64,000 nucleotides of DNA, taken from NCBI RefSeq assembly GCF_000428845.1, contig NZ_AUAS01000004.1, forward strand, positions 310,001 to 374,000, given 5' to 3'. This DNA comes from Dyadobacter alkalitolerans DSM 23607. Its GTDB lineage: Bacteria; Bacteroidota; Bacteroidia; Cytophagales; Spirosomataceae. A program made the translations under genes and the position numbers. Below, piece after piece: positions 51,065 through 59,829 of the stretch. Every line of letters begins with the position of its first letter. The first letter of the stretch is position 1. A model generated the notes under the pieces. It ran no database searches and was not told where the DNA came from. It saw only the letters and a list, made by a program, of their open reading frames with translations.

Positions 51065-51592
51065 ATGAAAGTTTCCAGCGCATTGTTTCTCTGTATATCA
51101 GCATCATTAACCGCTTGCGTGCCTGCGCCGGATTTTGATTCGGTCCCCAGGATTGAATATGCATCCATTGATCAGTCCACGGAAACAGATCCTGTTACAG
51201 GCAAGAAGCTGCGGGAAAATGTAGTAATTACTGTCACTTTTGAGGACAAGGACGGAGATCTGGGTGCAACGGCGGATGAGCGTTCTGACGAAACTTTCAA
51301 TTCGATATACGGCAAGCGTGGAAACTATGAGCTGACCACACTTACAAAAAATGCCGATGGCTCCTGGGATGAGCGTATTTTGTCTAGTGATTCTATTATG
51401 TGGATGCCTATCCTGAAACCCGACGGTAAGACAGGCCCTATAAAAGGTAAGCTTGATTATGAGCTGAAAAGACCTTACGGGAATTCCTCGATGGATATTG
51501 AGCAAAAATACAAGGTCCGGATACGCGACAGGGCATTGCATTACAGCAACCAGGTCGAAACGGACATTGTCACTGTTCCCGGTTATAGATAG
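51065..51592 (+). CDS. Lipoprotein with aspartate-rich beta domain, tandem copy 2
   Basis: A 175-residue paralogue of the preceding protein. The start is ATG 51065 (an upstream TTG at 51059 is in frame but unneeded); the signal MKVSSALFLCISASLTAC has lipobox LTAC at C18. It shares with copy 1 the segments PDFDSVPRIEY, LRENVVITVTFEDKDGDLGATADERSD, WMPILKPDGKTGPIKGKLD, YKVRIRDRALHYSNQVETD and a VPGYR end. The first 30 residues and the middle differ more than the acidic core. It lies 29 bp after copy 1, almost certainly cotranscribed. A convergent histidine kinase gene ends 9 bp further on. Confidence 0.8.
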   Translation: MKVSSALFLCISASLTACVPAPDFDSVPRIEYASIDQSTETDPVTGKKLRENVVITVTFEDKDGDLGATADERSDETFNSIYGKRGNYELTTLTKNADGSWDERILSSDSIMWMPILKPDGKTGPIKGKLDYELKRPYGNSSMDIEQKYKVRIRDRALHYSNQVETDIVTVPGYR

Positions 51593-51601
51593 AAGCTTTC
51601 G

Positions 51602-52879
51602 CTACTCAATGATATTTGCATTCAACAGGATGCGAAAAGTTGTTCCCCGGCCGATTTCGGAGCTTTTTACGAAGAGCTTTCCAGAATGATAGTTTTCAAT
51701 AATCCTTTTGGCTAATGTCAATCCCAATCCCCAGCCGCGCTTCTTCGTGCTGAATCCGGGATTGAAAATCTTATTCATATTGGCCTTGCTCATTCCTTTT
51801 CCTGTATCTGCAATATCAATCCAGATTTCTTTAGTGTTAGGCGGTGCCTGAAGTGTAACATTAATCTCGCCGATCCCACCCATGGCATCCACCGCATTTT
51901 TGCAGACATTTTCAATTACCCATTCAAAAAGGTTTTTATTCAGTAATGCCGTCTGTTCGTGCGCGAGCTGATTGAAGACCGAAAATTTCACTTTGGAAGA
52001 AACACGTTTTTCCAGGTAACTGATAAAATTCGTCACGATCTCCGTAACAGGTTCTTCCTTCAAAGTTGGCACCGAACCAATGTTTGAAAAGCGCGTAGTG
52101 ATCATTTCGAGCCGGATCACATCCTTTTCTATTTCTTCTGCAATGGACGGATCGATGCTGGGATCGCTCCGGAAATATTCTACCCAGGCCATCAGAGACG
52201 AAAGGGGCGTTCCCAACTGATGCGCCGTTTCTTTGGCCAAACCAACCCAAACACGGTTTTGCTCCGCTTTTCGAGCCGAACTGAACGCCAGATAAGCCAG
52301 ATAGCCGATCAAGAGCATCACCGAAAGCTGCAAGAATGGGTAATAACGTAATTGGGTGAGCAGGAACGAGTTGCTGTAATAAATGTTCCCTGTCCGACCT
52401 TTCCCCAGATCAACCGGAATTGGCGGATGTTCCAATTTCATTTCAGCGAGCTTATCCTGGATGATCCGCTCGCGCTCGGCACGGCCGGCATTTTTTGGGA
52501 ATTCAATGTTCTTGTTGGGATTAGGCAGATTATTTTCGTTGACATAAATGACCGGGATCTGGTAAAAATTCACCGCATCCTGGATCACCTGGAACACCAC
52601 ATTGAAGTTCTCGTCAAAGGGACTGTTGAACACATATCGCATTCCTTCCGCATAAAGCTGAACTTCGCGTTCTTCCCGTTGTTCCAGCTCTTCCACCAGT
52701 TTATCAGTATAAAATAACGATCCGATGCTGAGCAAAAGCAGGATAATGCCAATGATGTACTTATAAAAGCTTTTCTGATCATACGTGTCCATCAGAGAGC
52801 GGCGCAGGCGCTGGCTGTTCAGAATGGCAACGGGATGCAGCCGAAAACGAGGCTTTTGCTTTGGAGTTTCGCTAATCAT
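51602..52879 (-). CDS. Two-transmembrane sensor histidine kinase
   Basis: A 425-residue kinase with a membrane segment near residues 39-57, an extracytoplasmic loop of about 120 residues (EGMRYVFNSPFDENFNVVFQVIQDAVNFYQIPVIY) and a second membrane segment near 175-196. A HisKA-like domain follows with H220 in AKETAHQLGTPLSSLMAW, then HATPase boxes (NVCKNAVDAMGG, DTGKGMSK, GWGLGLTLAKRI). The HQLGTPL box is typical of this Bacteroidota kinase group. No response regulator is adjacent. It is divergent from hemA, with about 200 bp between the two starts. Confidence 0.91.
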   Translation of the reverse strand: MISETPKQKPRFRLHPVAILNSQRLRRSLMDTYDQKSFYKYIIGIILLLLSIGSLFYTDKLVEELEQREEREVQLYAEGMRYVFNSPFDENFNVVFQVIQDAVNFYQIPVIYVNENNLPNPNKNIEFPKNAGRAERERIIQDKLAEMKLEHPPIPVDLGKGRTGNIYYSNSFLLTQLRYYPFLQLSVMLLIGYLAYLAFSSARKAEQNRVWVGLAKETAHQLGTPLSSLMAWVEYFRSDPSIDPSIAEEIEKDVIRLEMITTRFSNIGSVPTLKEEPVTEIVTNFISYLEKRVSSKVKFSVFNQLAHEQTALLNKNLFEWVIENVCKNAVDAMGGIGEINVTLQAPPNTKEIWIDIADTGKGMSKANMNKIFNPGFSTKKRGWGLGLTLAKRIIENYHSGKLFVKSSEIGRGTTFRILLNANIIE

Positions 52880-53055
52880 TCATGGGCGGGCACGCATTTC
52901 CCGCAGTTAATGTTATATCCTGTAAATAACGTAAAATATTCGTGCTTAGTGGCCTGGAACGAAAGAAATCGATGTTTGCAGGCGATTGTTATTTGTAAGA
53001 TTTCTAAATAAACTTCCGGTGCTTTACACACGTTCCTATTGTAAGTTTTGTGCCG

Positions 53056-53063
53056 TACTTTTG
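53056..53063 (+). promoter_or_regulatory. -7 box of hemA
   Basis: TACTTTTG fits TAnnTTTG and lies 21 bp before the ATG at 53085. A TTG occurs 14 bp upstream of the box, somewhat closer than usual. Confidence 0.55.
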
Positions 53064-53084
53064 TGTACCGAATAAGAACCAGTG

Positions 53085-54347
53085 ATGTATAATCAGTTCA
53101 AATCAATAAGTTTATCACATCGGAATGCTACTCTGGCAATCAGAGAACAGCTTGCATTGAATGAGGCGGAGGCGAAAAGCATGATGCTCAGGCTGAAAGA
53201 TTTCTTTGATGTTTCCGATGTCCTTGTTGTCTCCACCTGCAACCGCACCGAAATATACTATTCCGCCGCAACGGACCTGAATGAGGAGATCATCAAAATG
53301 CTCCTGATCCAAAAGGGCGTTGCTGACATTGAGTCGTTCAAATCCTATTTTGAGCGTTTTTCAGCGGGCGAGAGTGCAGTGCAGCATCTATTTCAGGTTG
53401 CTACGGGCTTGCAATCGCAGGTTGTGGGTGATATGCAGATTCCAAATCAGATCAAACATGCATATCAATGGTCGGCAGACCTTAATATGGCCGGGCCATT
53501 CTTACACAGACTTTTACATACCATTTTCTTTGCCAATAAGCGCGTAGCGCAGGAGACTTTCTTCCGTGACGGAGCTGCTTCTATTTCTTATGCAGCCGTA
53601 GAATTGCTGGAAGGATTAATGCCAAATCCGAAAGTGCTTATCGTAGGATTGGGCGAGATAGGGGCGGATGTTTGCCGCAACCTGGCTCAGAAAAAAGGAA
53701 CTGCTGAGGTTACCATCGTAAACCGGTCGAGGGATAAATCGGATAAGCTGGCTGAGGAACTTGGCTTCCGCGTAGCAGACTTTTCTGACATCGAGGGCGA
53801 GATTTCCAGAGCGGATATCATTGTTTCTTCCATCGTTCGCGATGATCCTTTCTTTACGAAAGAAATGATGGTTCGCTTGCGCGGGATGTCTTTCAAATAT
53901 TTCATTGACCTTTCCGTACCACGCAGCGTTTCCCCGGAAGTAGAGGAAATTCCTGGCGTAATGCTTTATACAATCGATTCCATTCGTTCCAAAGCGGATC
54001 AGGCATTGCACCGCCGCCTGGAAGCCGTGCCGCATGTGCGTGAGATCATTGATGAAGCTGTTATTGAATTCAATGACTGGTCCAAAGAAATGGTCGTGTC
54101 ACCAACCATTCAGAAACTGAAAGGGGCTTTGGAGCAGATCAGAAAAGAAGAACTCACGCGTTTTACTAAAAACCTGACGGATTCTGAACTTGAAAAAGTG
54201 GAACGCATCACAACCAGCATGATGCAGAAAATCCTGAAACTTCCTGTGCTTCAATTGAAGGCGGCGTGCAAAAGGGGAGAAGCAGAAACGCTCATCGACG
54301 TGTTGAATGACCTCTTCAATTTGGAAAAACAAGCGGAAAAGCATTAA
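53085..54347 (+). CDS. hemA: Glutamyl-tRNA reductase
   Basis: A 420-residue enzyme that reduces glutamyl-tRNA to glutamate-1-semialdehyde, the first step of C5-pathway heme synthesis. The catalytic cysteine is C52 in VVSTCNRTEIYY; the NADPH-binding region is KVLIVGLGEIGADVCRNLAQKKG; and a C-terminal dimerisation helix is present. A GTG three bases earlier (53082) is in frame, but ATG 53085 is preferred. Length is normal. A strong terminator follows. No other heme gene is adjacent, so it is a single-gene unit here. Confidence 0.96.
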   Translation: MYNQFKSISLSHRNATLAIREQLALNEAEAKSMMLRLKDFFDVSDVLVVSTCNRTEIYYSAATDLNEEIIKMLLIQKGVADIESFKSYFERFSAGESAVQHLFQVATGLQSQVVGDMQIPNQIKHAYQWSADLNMAGPFLHRLLHTIFFANKRVAQETFFRDGAASISYAAVELLEGLMPNPKVLIVGLGEIGADVCRNLAQKKGTAEVTIVNRSRDKSDKLAEELGFRVADFSDIEGEISRADIIVSSIVRDDPFFTKEMMVRLRGMSFKYFIDLSVPRSVSPEVEEIPGVMLYTIDSIRSKADQALHRRLEAVPHVREIIDEAVIEFNDWSKEMVVSPTIQKLKGALEQIRKEELTRFTKNLTDSELEKVERITTSMMQKILKLPVLQLKAACKRGEAETLIDVLNDLFNLEKQAEKH

Positions 54348-54376
54348 TCAAGATTTCATATTTATTGTATATCAAA

Positions 54377-54406
54377 AAGAAAGGATGGCATTTGCCATCC
54401 TTTCTT
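54377..54406 (+). terminator. Intrinsic terminator of hemA
   Basis: A perfect 14-bp stem (54377-54390 with 54393-54406) with a two-base loop, A-rich on the left and T-rich on the right, lies 29 bp after the hemA stop. It also serves the convergent ferritin-like gene ending at 54447. Confidence 0.88.
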
Positions 54407-54446
54407 ATGTATTACCTTACCCTCCACAATAATTAATTGTTTCTTA

Positions 54447-55265
54447 TTACATTCCCATTTTCTTGATAAATGGTCCTGCGATTGCCAAAACCTCTTCCAT
54501 AGTCAAAGGTTCGTCAAATGATTCTGTTACTGCGTCTCTGCTAATGCCCATAATACCTGGTAGCGTAGCAGCATCCAAACCAGCGTGAACTGTGTTAGAC
54601 TCAGGCGTAGCGCCTTTGTAAACTGCTTCCGGGAAACCTTTATCTTGCGTGATCCATCCTTTCATCATTGGATCCTTTTTCAGGTGACCAAGGATCCTTC
54701 TTACCAGCGAAGCGTGGCGTGCCTCTACCGAGTGAACCTGCAATGCGTATTCAAGGATCTGAGGAGAACCGATCAGGTTTCCTGCTTGTCCTTTGTAAGC
54801 ACGTACACCCGTGTCTTCCAAAGCAGCCGAGATCGTGATGAATGTCATGAAGTTAGTCCATGCATCTGGGAAAGCTCCACCATATGTGAAGTCAAACTGA
54901 GGACGATCAACAGCAGCACTGCCCAAAGCAGATTTCAAGAATTCTACGTGTTGCGTTTCGTGTCTTTCGATTTGTGAGAAAACCAATGTGTATTCCGCAG
55001 GAATGAAATTGGTCATTCTGTTTGCCTGGAAGTAGAATGTCTCTTCAAGATATTCCAGCGTCAGGGCGAAATTAAGTATATCTGTTACAGATGGCGTAGC
55101 GGCATATGCCTTATTTACAATGGAAGCGAAAACAGTTGGGACAGCTGCCGAAGCAAGTGTGCTGCCTACACGATTCATAAACATGCGACGGGTGGAGTGC
55201 GCAAGACGCCCTGCTGCATCACCGTCAACTTGTTGAATGCTGTCTAGTATTCTAAAAATATTCAT
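54447..55265 (-). CDS. Exported ferritin-like domain protein (second of pair)
   Basis: A 272-residue protein of the ferritin-like DUF4439/PF13668 type. The N-terminal 55 residues contain a twin-arginine stretch, STRRMFMNRVGSTLASAAVP, followed by a hydrophobic core and a plausible cleavage after NKAYA, so Tat export is predicted. The four-helix bundle then shows the usual glutamate and histidine positions: LNFALTLEYLEETFYFQ, FSQIERHETQHVEFLKSAL, ALEDTGVRAYKGQAG and ILEYALQVHSVEARHASLVRR. Members are found in many Bacteroidota and Actinobacteria; iron or dinuclear-metal chemistry in the periplasm is likely but unproven. It follows the first ferritin-like gene by 20 bp. Confidence 0.88.
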   Translation of the reverse strand: MNIFRILDSIQQVDGDAAGRLAHSTRRMFMNRVGSTLASAAVPTVFASIVNKAYAATPSVTDILNFALTLEYLEETFYFQANRMTNFIPAEYTLVFSQIERHETQHVEFLKSALGSAAVDRPQFDFTYGGAFPDAWTNFMTFITISAALEDTGVRAYKGQAGNLIGSPQILEYALQVHSVEARHASLVRRILGHLKKDPMMKGWITQDKGFPEAVYKGATPESNTVHAGLDAATLPGIMGISRDAVTESFDEPLTMEEVLAIAGPFIKKMGM

Positions 55266-55285
55266 GTCAGTAAGTTTTTTAAAAG

Positions 55286-55984
55286 TTAGCGTGGCAGATC
55301 TTTTCCACTGATTTTATCCATAATAAATGGTGCAACACCGCTCAAAATTACGGACGGAGAAAAAGCATTTTCCAAGCCCATATTGTTGATCTGTCCACCT
55401 GCGAATTCCAATGCATTCGGATTGATCAAATCGGCGATTGCAGAAGCGTGTCTCGCTTCAACAGATACGATCTTACCCGCAACAAGCAGATAATTAACGT
55501 CCTTAATCAGCTTGCCAGCGCCGTTGTAAGCAGCTACGCCAGTATCTTCAAACAATTTTGCCGCGCCAAGTACACTTTTGCGGTCAGCAAAGTCAATAGA
55601 AGAGAAGTTAGGAGTAAGGCCTTTGATGGCGTTGCTGCCCAATGCAGTTTTGAAAAACTCTCTGTGGACGATTTCGTGATCACGAATATCGGTAAGGATC
55701 CATTTTTCCATATCTGTCATGTTCAGATAAGGAGTCATCATTACTTGCGTGTAGAATGCAGCTTCAAGCTGTTCCAATGCATACGCATAGTTAAGAATAC
55801 CAAGATCACCTGTTCCAAGGTTTACAGTGTCGTCGGAGGCCAGATCCTGCTCTGTGCAGGCACCAAGGATAAATGCTCCTGTGGCAGCGGCAACACCCGC
55901 AGATCTCAGGAAGTAACGTCTGCCCACTTTTGATAGCATCGCGCCCTCAGAAGGTTCAGAAATTTGAGTTAATGTTTGTTTCAT
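55286..55984 (-). CDS. Exported ferritin-like domain protein (first of pair)
   Basis: A 232-residue protein of the same ferritin-like class. Its leader, GRRYFLRSAGVAAATGAFILGAC, combines a twin-arginine motif with a lipobox (LGAC), so it is probably a Tat-exported lipoprotein. Bundle segments are ILNYAYALEQLEAAFYTQ, LTDIRDHEIVHREFFKTALG, LFEDTGVAAYNGAGK and VAGKIVSVEARHASAIADL, with conserved glutamates and histidines for a metal site. It is transcribed with the next ferritin-like gene (20 bp spacing) and may form a complex with it. The DUF4394 lipoprotein lies upstream on the same strand. Confidence 0.88.
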   Translation of the reverse strand: MKQTLTQISEPSEGAMLSKVGRRYFLRSAGVAAATGAFILGACTEQDLASDDTVNLGTGDLGILNYAYALEQLEAAFYTQVMMTPYLNMTDMEKWILTDIRDHEIVHREFFKTALGSNAIKGLTPNFSSIDFADRKSVLGAAKLFEDTGVAAYNGAGKLIKDVNYLLVAGKIVSVEARHASAIADLINPNALEFAGGQINNMGLENAFSPSVILSGVAPFIMDKISGKDLPR

Positions 55985-56217
55985 AATCAGGAAAGTGTTT
56001 GAAGTTTATTGTGAACCGTTTCAGAATTTCCATCCTGGTCCTGGCAGACTTACGCTGTATAAATCTTTATGGATTAAGTATCAGGGAATTATCTTGCAAC
56101 TTTTAGGAATACTATTTTTTGATTTTGTATTAATCCAATTTAAACGAAGGATATTTGGCGCAATCATTGTATTATTTACTTAGAAAATATTTTTCAAATT
56201 CTTTAGAATAAATAAAA

Positions 56218-56249
56218 AAAGGGGTGCTATGACTAAATAGCGCCCCTTT
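56218..56249 (-). terminator. Intrinsic terminator after the DUF4394 gene
   Basis: AAAGGGG-GCTA (56218-56229) pairs with TAGC-CCCCTTT (56238-56249) and is followed on the minus strand by a T-run of seven. It separates the DUF4394 gene (stop at 56263) from the ferritin-like pair. Confidence 0.85.
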
Positions 56250-56262
56250 CTAACATGCTGGA

Positions 56263-57843
56263 TTACAAACCAAAGCCCAACGCAAAACCTTTTACAGATC
56301 CTGCGAAATCGGAAACTTTCGTTGCGTTTCCGGTGGTCAGGTTAATAGAATATAGTCCGGTGTTTCCGCCCACCGTAAGCAAAGCGTACGCCATGCCCGT
56401 AGTGCCACCGATATCAAATCCGCTGGCTGCATCGATATTAAAGCCTAACGCACCGACTTTTTCGAGACCGCCGTCATTTGGTGGGTTTTGTTTGAATAAT
56501 GAATTCGACTCGCTGTCGATATCATATAGCACAGTGCTGGTTGTGCCGGCGAAGCTGTTGGTATAAGCCGCAGCATTCACAAATGGCATTCCAGGTCCCG
56601 GCACCAATTTCAACGGTCCGTCAAGCAATGTGATGCCGCTGGTAACATTGATACGCAGATTTTGTCCTGTATTGCTTACGATGCGCAGCCTGTCAGCAAC
56701 AGGGTTGAAGTCGAAACCGAAGCTTGTGCCCATTACTTTAAAGTTAGGATCACCAAGATAATGCAAAGGAGGAAGTGCTTTTGCAGCAGCTGACGCCAGA
56801 TCAAGTCCGTAAAGTTTTCCATCAGAACCCAGTGCGTGCAAGCGGCCATCCGCAGGACGGAAGTCGATTCCTTCTATATTAACGCCCATTGGCAAGCCTG
56901 TAATCGCTTTTTCAATGCGAGTTCCGGCGTTCATTGGATTGAAAATCAGCAGCTTGTTAGAAGCATCAACTGCATAAGCAACCGGGCTGGTAGGAATGGC
57001 AACGCCAATTATCTTGCCAGCGGGCAGGTTTCCGATTTTCGAAAGCGCACCTGTCGAAAGGTTAATTTCGGCAAGTTCCCATATGTTGTTCACTTTTACG
57101 GATGCAATCGCATAATTGTTGACAGAAGAAATGTCAAACCCGCCAACATCCTGAATGTCCGTTCCCAACGGGCCAACTTCTTTTAAAACACCATCATTAG
57201 GAGGCATTTGCAGGAAAAGCTTGTCGACGTCCGGATCAATGTCGTAAAGCTGTGTAGTTGTTGCACCGGCAACATTGTTTGTATAGGCAGCAGCAGCCAC
57301 TTTCACATCATTATAACCTTTCAGATAACCATCAAGCGCAGCTAATGCGTTGGTTTCAGGGTGTAAACGTAAATTTTGCGCTGTGTTTGTAACCAGTCTG
57401 ATGCGGTCAACAGTTGGATTGAAGTCGAAACCGACCACTTCCGGGCCCGAAATGCCTGGATTAAATGGGACAGGGCTAATAACTGTAACTCTTCCCGGGT
57501 TAATGTCGGAGCGGAGATTGACGGTGTAGATGTGATTCTTGTTTCCTACTGCATAAAGCTGACCAGTTGCAGGGCGGAAATCAATGCTCAATAATTTTTC
57601 ATCCGGCTCTAATCCTGCGGAGATCGTAAGTGTGCGGATGGGTGTACCTGGGTTTTGTACATTTAATTCATAAATCTTGTTGTCGCTTGTTAATGCGTAA
57701 AAAATCTGGTTAGGAGCGCTCACCAGCGGCACCGGCTGGCTGTCAAGTTGGGTTTGTTCCGTACAAGCCTGATTGACGAAGACCAGACCAGCGAGAAGCA
57801 GCGAACTGCCTGAGACGGATCGCAAAATTTTAGAGATGTTCAT
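56263..57843 (-). CDS. DUF4394 double-domain lipoprotein
   Basis: A 526-residue exported protein. The signal (MNISKILRSVSGSSLLLAGLVFVNQAC) ends in a lipobox-like NQAC. Two homologous DUF4394 beta-propeller-like domains follow (about residues 45-285 and 290-526). Each contains IFYALTSDNKIYELN / AYAVDASNKLLIFN strands and the repeated motifs IDFRPATGQLYAVG, FDFNPTVDRIRLVTNTAQNLR and AAAYTNNVAGATTTQLYDID. The open frame extends 14 codons further upstream, but ATG 57843 begins the signal peptide. DUF4394 proteins have no known activity; they often occur near exported ferritin-like proteins, as here. Confidence 0.88.
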   Translation of the reverse strand: MNISKILRSVSGSSLLLAGLVFVNQACTEQTQLDSQPVPLVSAPNQIFYALTSDNKIYELNVQNPGTPIRTLTISAGLEPDEKLLSIDFRPATGQLYAVGNKNHIYTVNLRSDINPGRVTVISPVPFNPGISGPEVVGFDFNPTVDRIRLVTNTAQNLRLHPETNALAALDGYLKGYNDVKVAAAAYTNNVAGATTTQLYDIDPDVDKLFLQMPPNDGVLKEVGPLGTDIQDVGGFDISSVNNYAIASVKVNNIWELAEINLSTGALSKIGNLPAGKIIGVAIPTSPVAYAVDASNKLLIFNPMNAGTRIEKAITGLPMGVNIEGIDFRPADGRLHALGSDGKLYGLDLASAAAKALPPLHYLGDPNFKVMGTSFGFDFNPVADRLRIVSNTGQNLRINVTSGITLLDGPLKLVPGPGMPFVNAAAYTNSFAGTTSTVLYDIDSESNSLFKQNPPNDGGLEKVGALGFNIDAASGFDIGGTTGMAYALLTVGGNTGLYSINLTTGNATKVSDFAGSVKGFALGFGL

Positions 57844-57982
57844 ACCATTTTGGTTGAGTGTGACAAGTAATTTGACACACCACATACGACCATCAATCCG
57901 ATTTAGATCGATTGCATTAATTAATTTTTAATGCGTATGCGGTCCAATTTAATGGTTTTTTAATGCGGGCGGAGCAGACTGG

Positions 57983-59770
57983 TTATTCCTTGGACATCAT
58001 GCCGATCATCTTATCCAGGTTGAGGCTTCTGGCCGAAGCGTCAAATATTTCCCTGTAAACGCCCTCTTTTTCATACAGTTCGGTGTGCGTCCCGAACTCT
58101 GCGATGCGTCCTTTTTTCATGACATAAATCTGATCCGAATCCAGGATTTGGGAAAGGCTATGCGAAATGATGACAACTGTCCTGCCTTCTTTAATGGCAT
58201 CCATACTGTTTTTAATCTGCTCGGTTGCGATGGCATCAAGGCTGGCTGTGGGTTCGTCGAGGAAAATGACGGGTGGATTTTTCAGGAAAAGTCGTGCAAT
58301 GGCAATGCGTTGCTGCTGACCACCTGAAAGCATTTGTGCGTCGGTTTCGTATTGCGCAGGCAACTCCATAATCTGATCGTGCAGATATGCTTTTCGAGCT
58401 GCGGCGATCAACTCTTCCTGGGTTGCATTCATTTGCCCGTAACGGATATTTTCCGCAATAGACCCTTTAAAAATGTGGTTTTTCTGTAAAACCATTCCGA
58501 TGGAGTTACGCAATGCGGGCAGATCATAGTCTTCCAGAGGACGCCCGTCCAACGTAAGCGTGCCGGAATCCGGCGTATAGAAACCAATGAGCAAATTGAT
58601 CAATGTGCTTTTTCCAGCTCCCGACAACCCAACCAGCGCAGTCGTTTGCCCGGATTTAATGTTGACATTAATGTTAAACAATGCTTTGGTGCCATTAGGA
58701 TAGGTAAATGAAACATCGTTCAAGGCATAATCGCCGCGGATCGTCGTCTTGGGAATAACCTTTCCACTTTGTTCCACTGCATTATCGGCATCCAGGATTT
58801 CAAAAAAACCTTCGGAATAGGTCAGTGCGTCGTTCATCTCGTCGTAGATCCGGTGCAGCTGGCGGATAGGGGCGGACACATTATTGAAAAGCAGGATATG
58901 GAACATAATCGCCCCGATGGACATTTGCTGATCCAGCACAAGATAGGCCGTAAGAATGATGATTAGCACGACGCCGATTTGCTCGATAAAGCTCTTAATG
59001 CCGTCGTAGGCAAAGTTGGTGCGGCGCGTTTTGAGCTGCGTCTCCATCAGCTCCATCTGCGTCTGATACTGCTTTTGCCCCTCAAATATTTCCCTAACAA
59101 AGGATTTAATGACAATAATAGACTCGATCAGATTAATCAGTCCGCTGCTTTTATTCTCCCGTTGCCTTTTCAGTTTGCGCCTTACGCCCTGCAATTCGCC
59201 CGCCTGCTTATAACTGATCCAGAAGTAAACCGGTAAGATCGCGAGGGCAATGGCTCCGACATAAAAATTGGCAGAAAACATGATCGCGAGAGCGACAATG
59301 GAATTGGCAAAGAGCGGGAGAATGTCAATAAAAAAGTTCTGTATCAGCTTTGTAAGGCTTTCCACACCACGGTCAATGCGGGTTTGCAGCTTTCCCTTCT
59401 GGTTGTCGTTGTCGCTGTAAAAGGCGAGGTTATAAGTCAGGATTCTGCTGATGGCTTCCTGGGCCAGGTCGCTGGAAACCTTGATCCTGATTTTTTCACC
59501 AAAATAACGCTGGCCAAAAACGATAAGCGAATTGACAATTTCCTTTATAAAAAGAATGACGGAAATCTTGATTAGCAAATCCTTACCCTGAATGATCCCC
59601 CAGTTTTTATTCAGCATTGCCTGCACGGAATCCACTGTATAACGCAAAACCCAGGGGTTAACCTGGGCAGTCACCGCGCCAAGCAGTGTAAGGAAAAGCG
59701 CGAAAACGATTTGTTTGTTATACGGCTTTACGTAAGGTTGAAGGCGCTGGAATATTTGCCAGATACTCAT
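57983..59770 (-). CDS. ABC transporter, fused permease/ATPase
   Basis: A 595-residue half-transporter of the MsbA/MDR export class. The N-terminal 330 residues contain six membrane segments of the ABC transmembrane type-1 domain, and the C-terminal part the ATPase, with Walker A GLSGAGKSTLINLL, signature LSGGQQQRIAIARL, Walker B VIFLDEPTASLD and the H-loop VIISHS. It should work as a homodimer, exporting lipids, drugs or peptides; substrate unknown. The DEAD-box helicase gene ends 59 bp upstream on the same strand, so cotranscription is possible. Confidence 0.93.
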   Translation of the reverse strand: MSIWQIFQRLQPYVKPYNKQIVFALFLTLLGAVTAQVNPWVLRYTVDSVQAMLNKNWGIIQGKDLLIKISVILFIKEIVNSLIVFGQRYFGEKIRIKVSSDLAQEAISRILTYNLAFYSDNDNQKGKLQTRIDRGVESLTKLIQNFFIDILPLFANSIVALAIMFSANFYVGAIALAILPVYFWISYKQAGELQGVRRKLKRQRENKSSGLINLIESIIVIKSFVREIFEGQKQYQTQMELMETQLKTRRTNFAYDGIKSFIEQIGVVLIIILTAYLVLDQQMSIGAIMFHILLFNNVSAPIRQLHRIYDEMNDALTYSEGFFEILDADNAVEQSGKVIPKTTIRGDYALNDVSFTYPNGTKALFNINVNIKSGQTTALVGLSGAGKSTLINLLIGFYTPDSGTLTLDGRPLEDYDLPALRNSIGMVLQKNHIFKGSIAENIRYGQMNATQEELIAAARKAYLHDQIMELPAQYETDAQMLSGGQQQRIAIARLFLKNPPVIFLDEPTASLDAIATEQIKNSMDAIKEGRTVVIISHSLSQILDSDQIYVMKKGRIAEFGTHTELYEKEGVYREIFDASARSLNLDKMIGMMSKE

Positions 59771-59829
59771 AGTGGACGTTCGGGGAAGCTAAGTAGATTC
59801 ATTTCAGGAGTTATCCCAATAACTATGCC

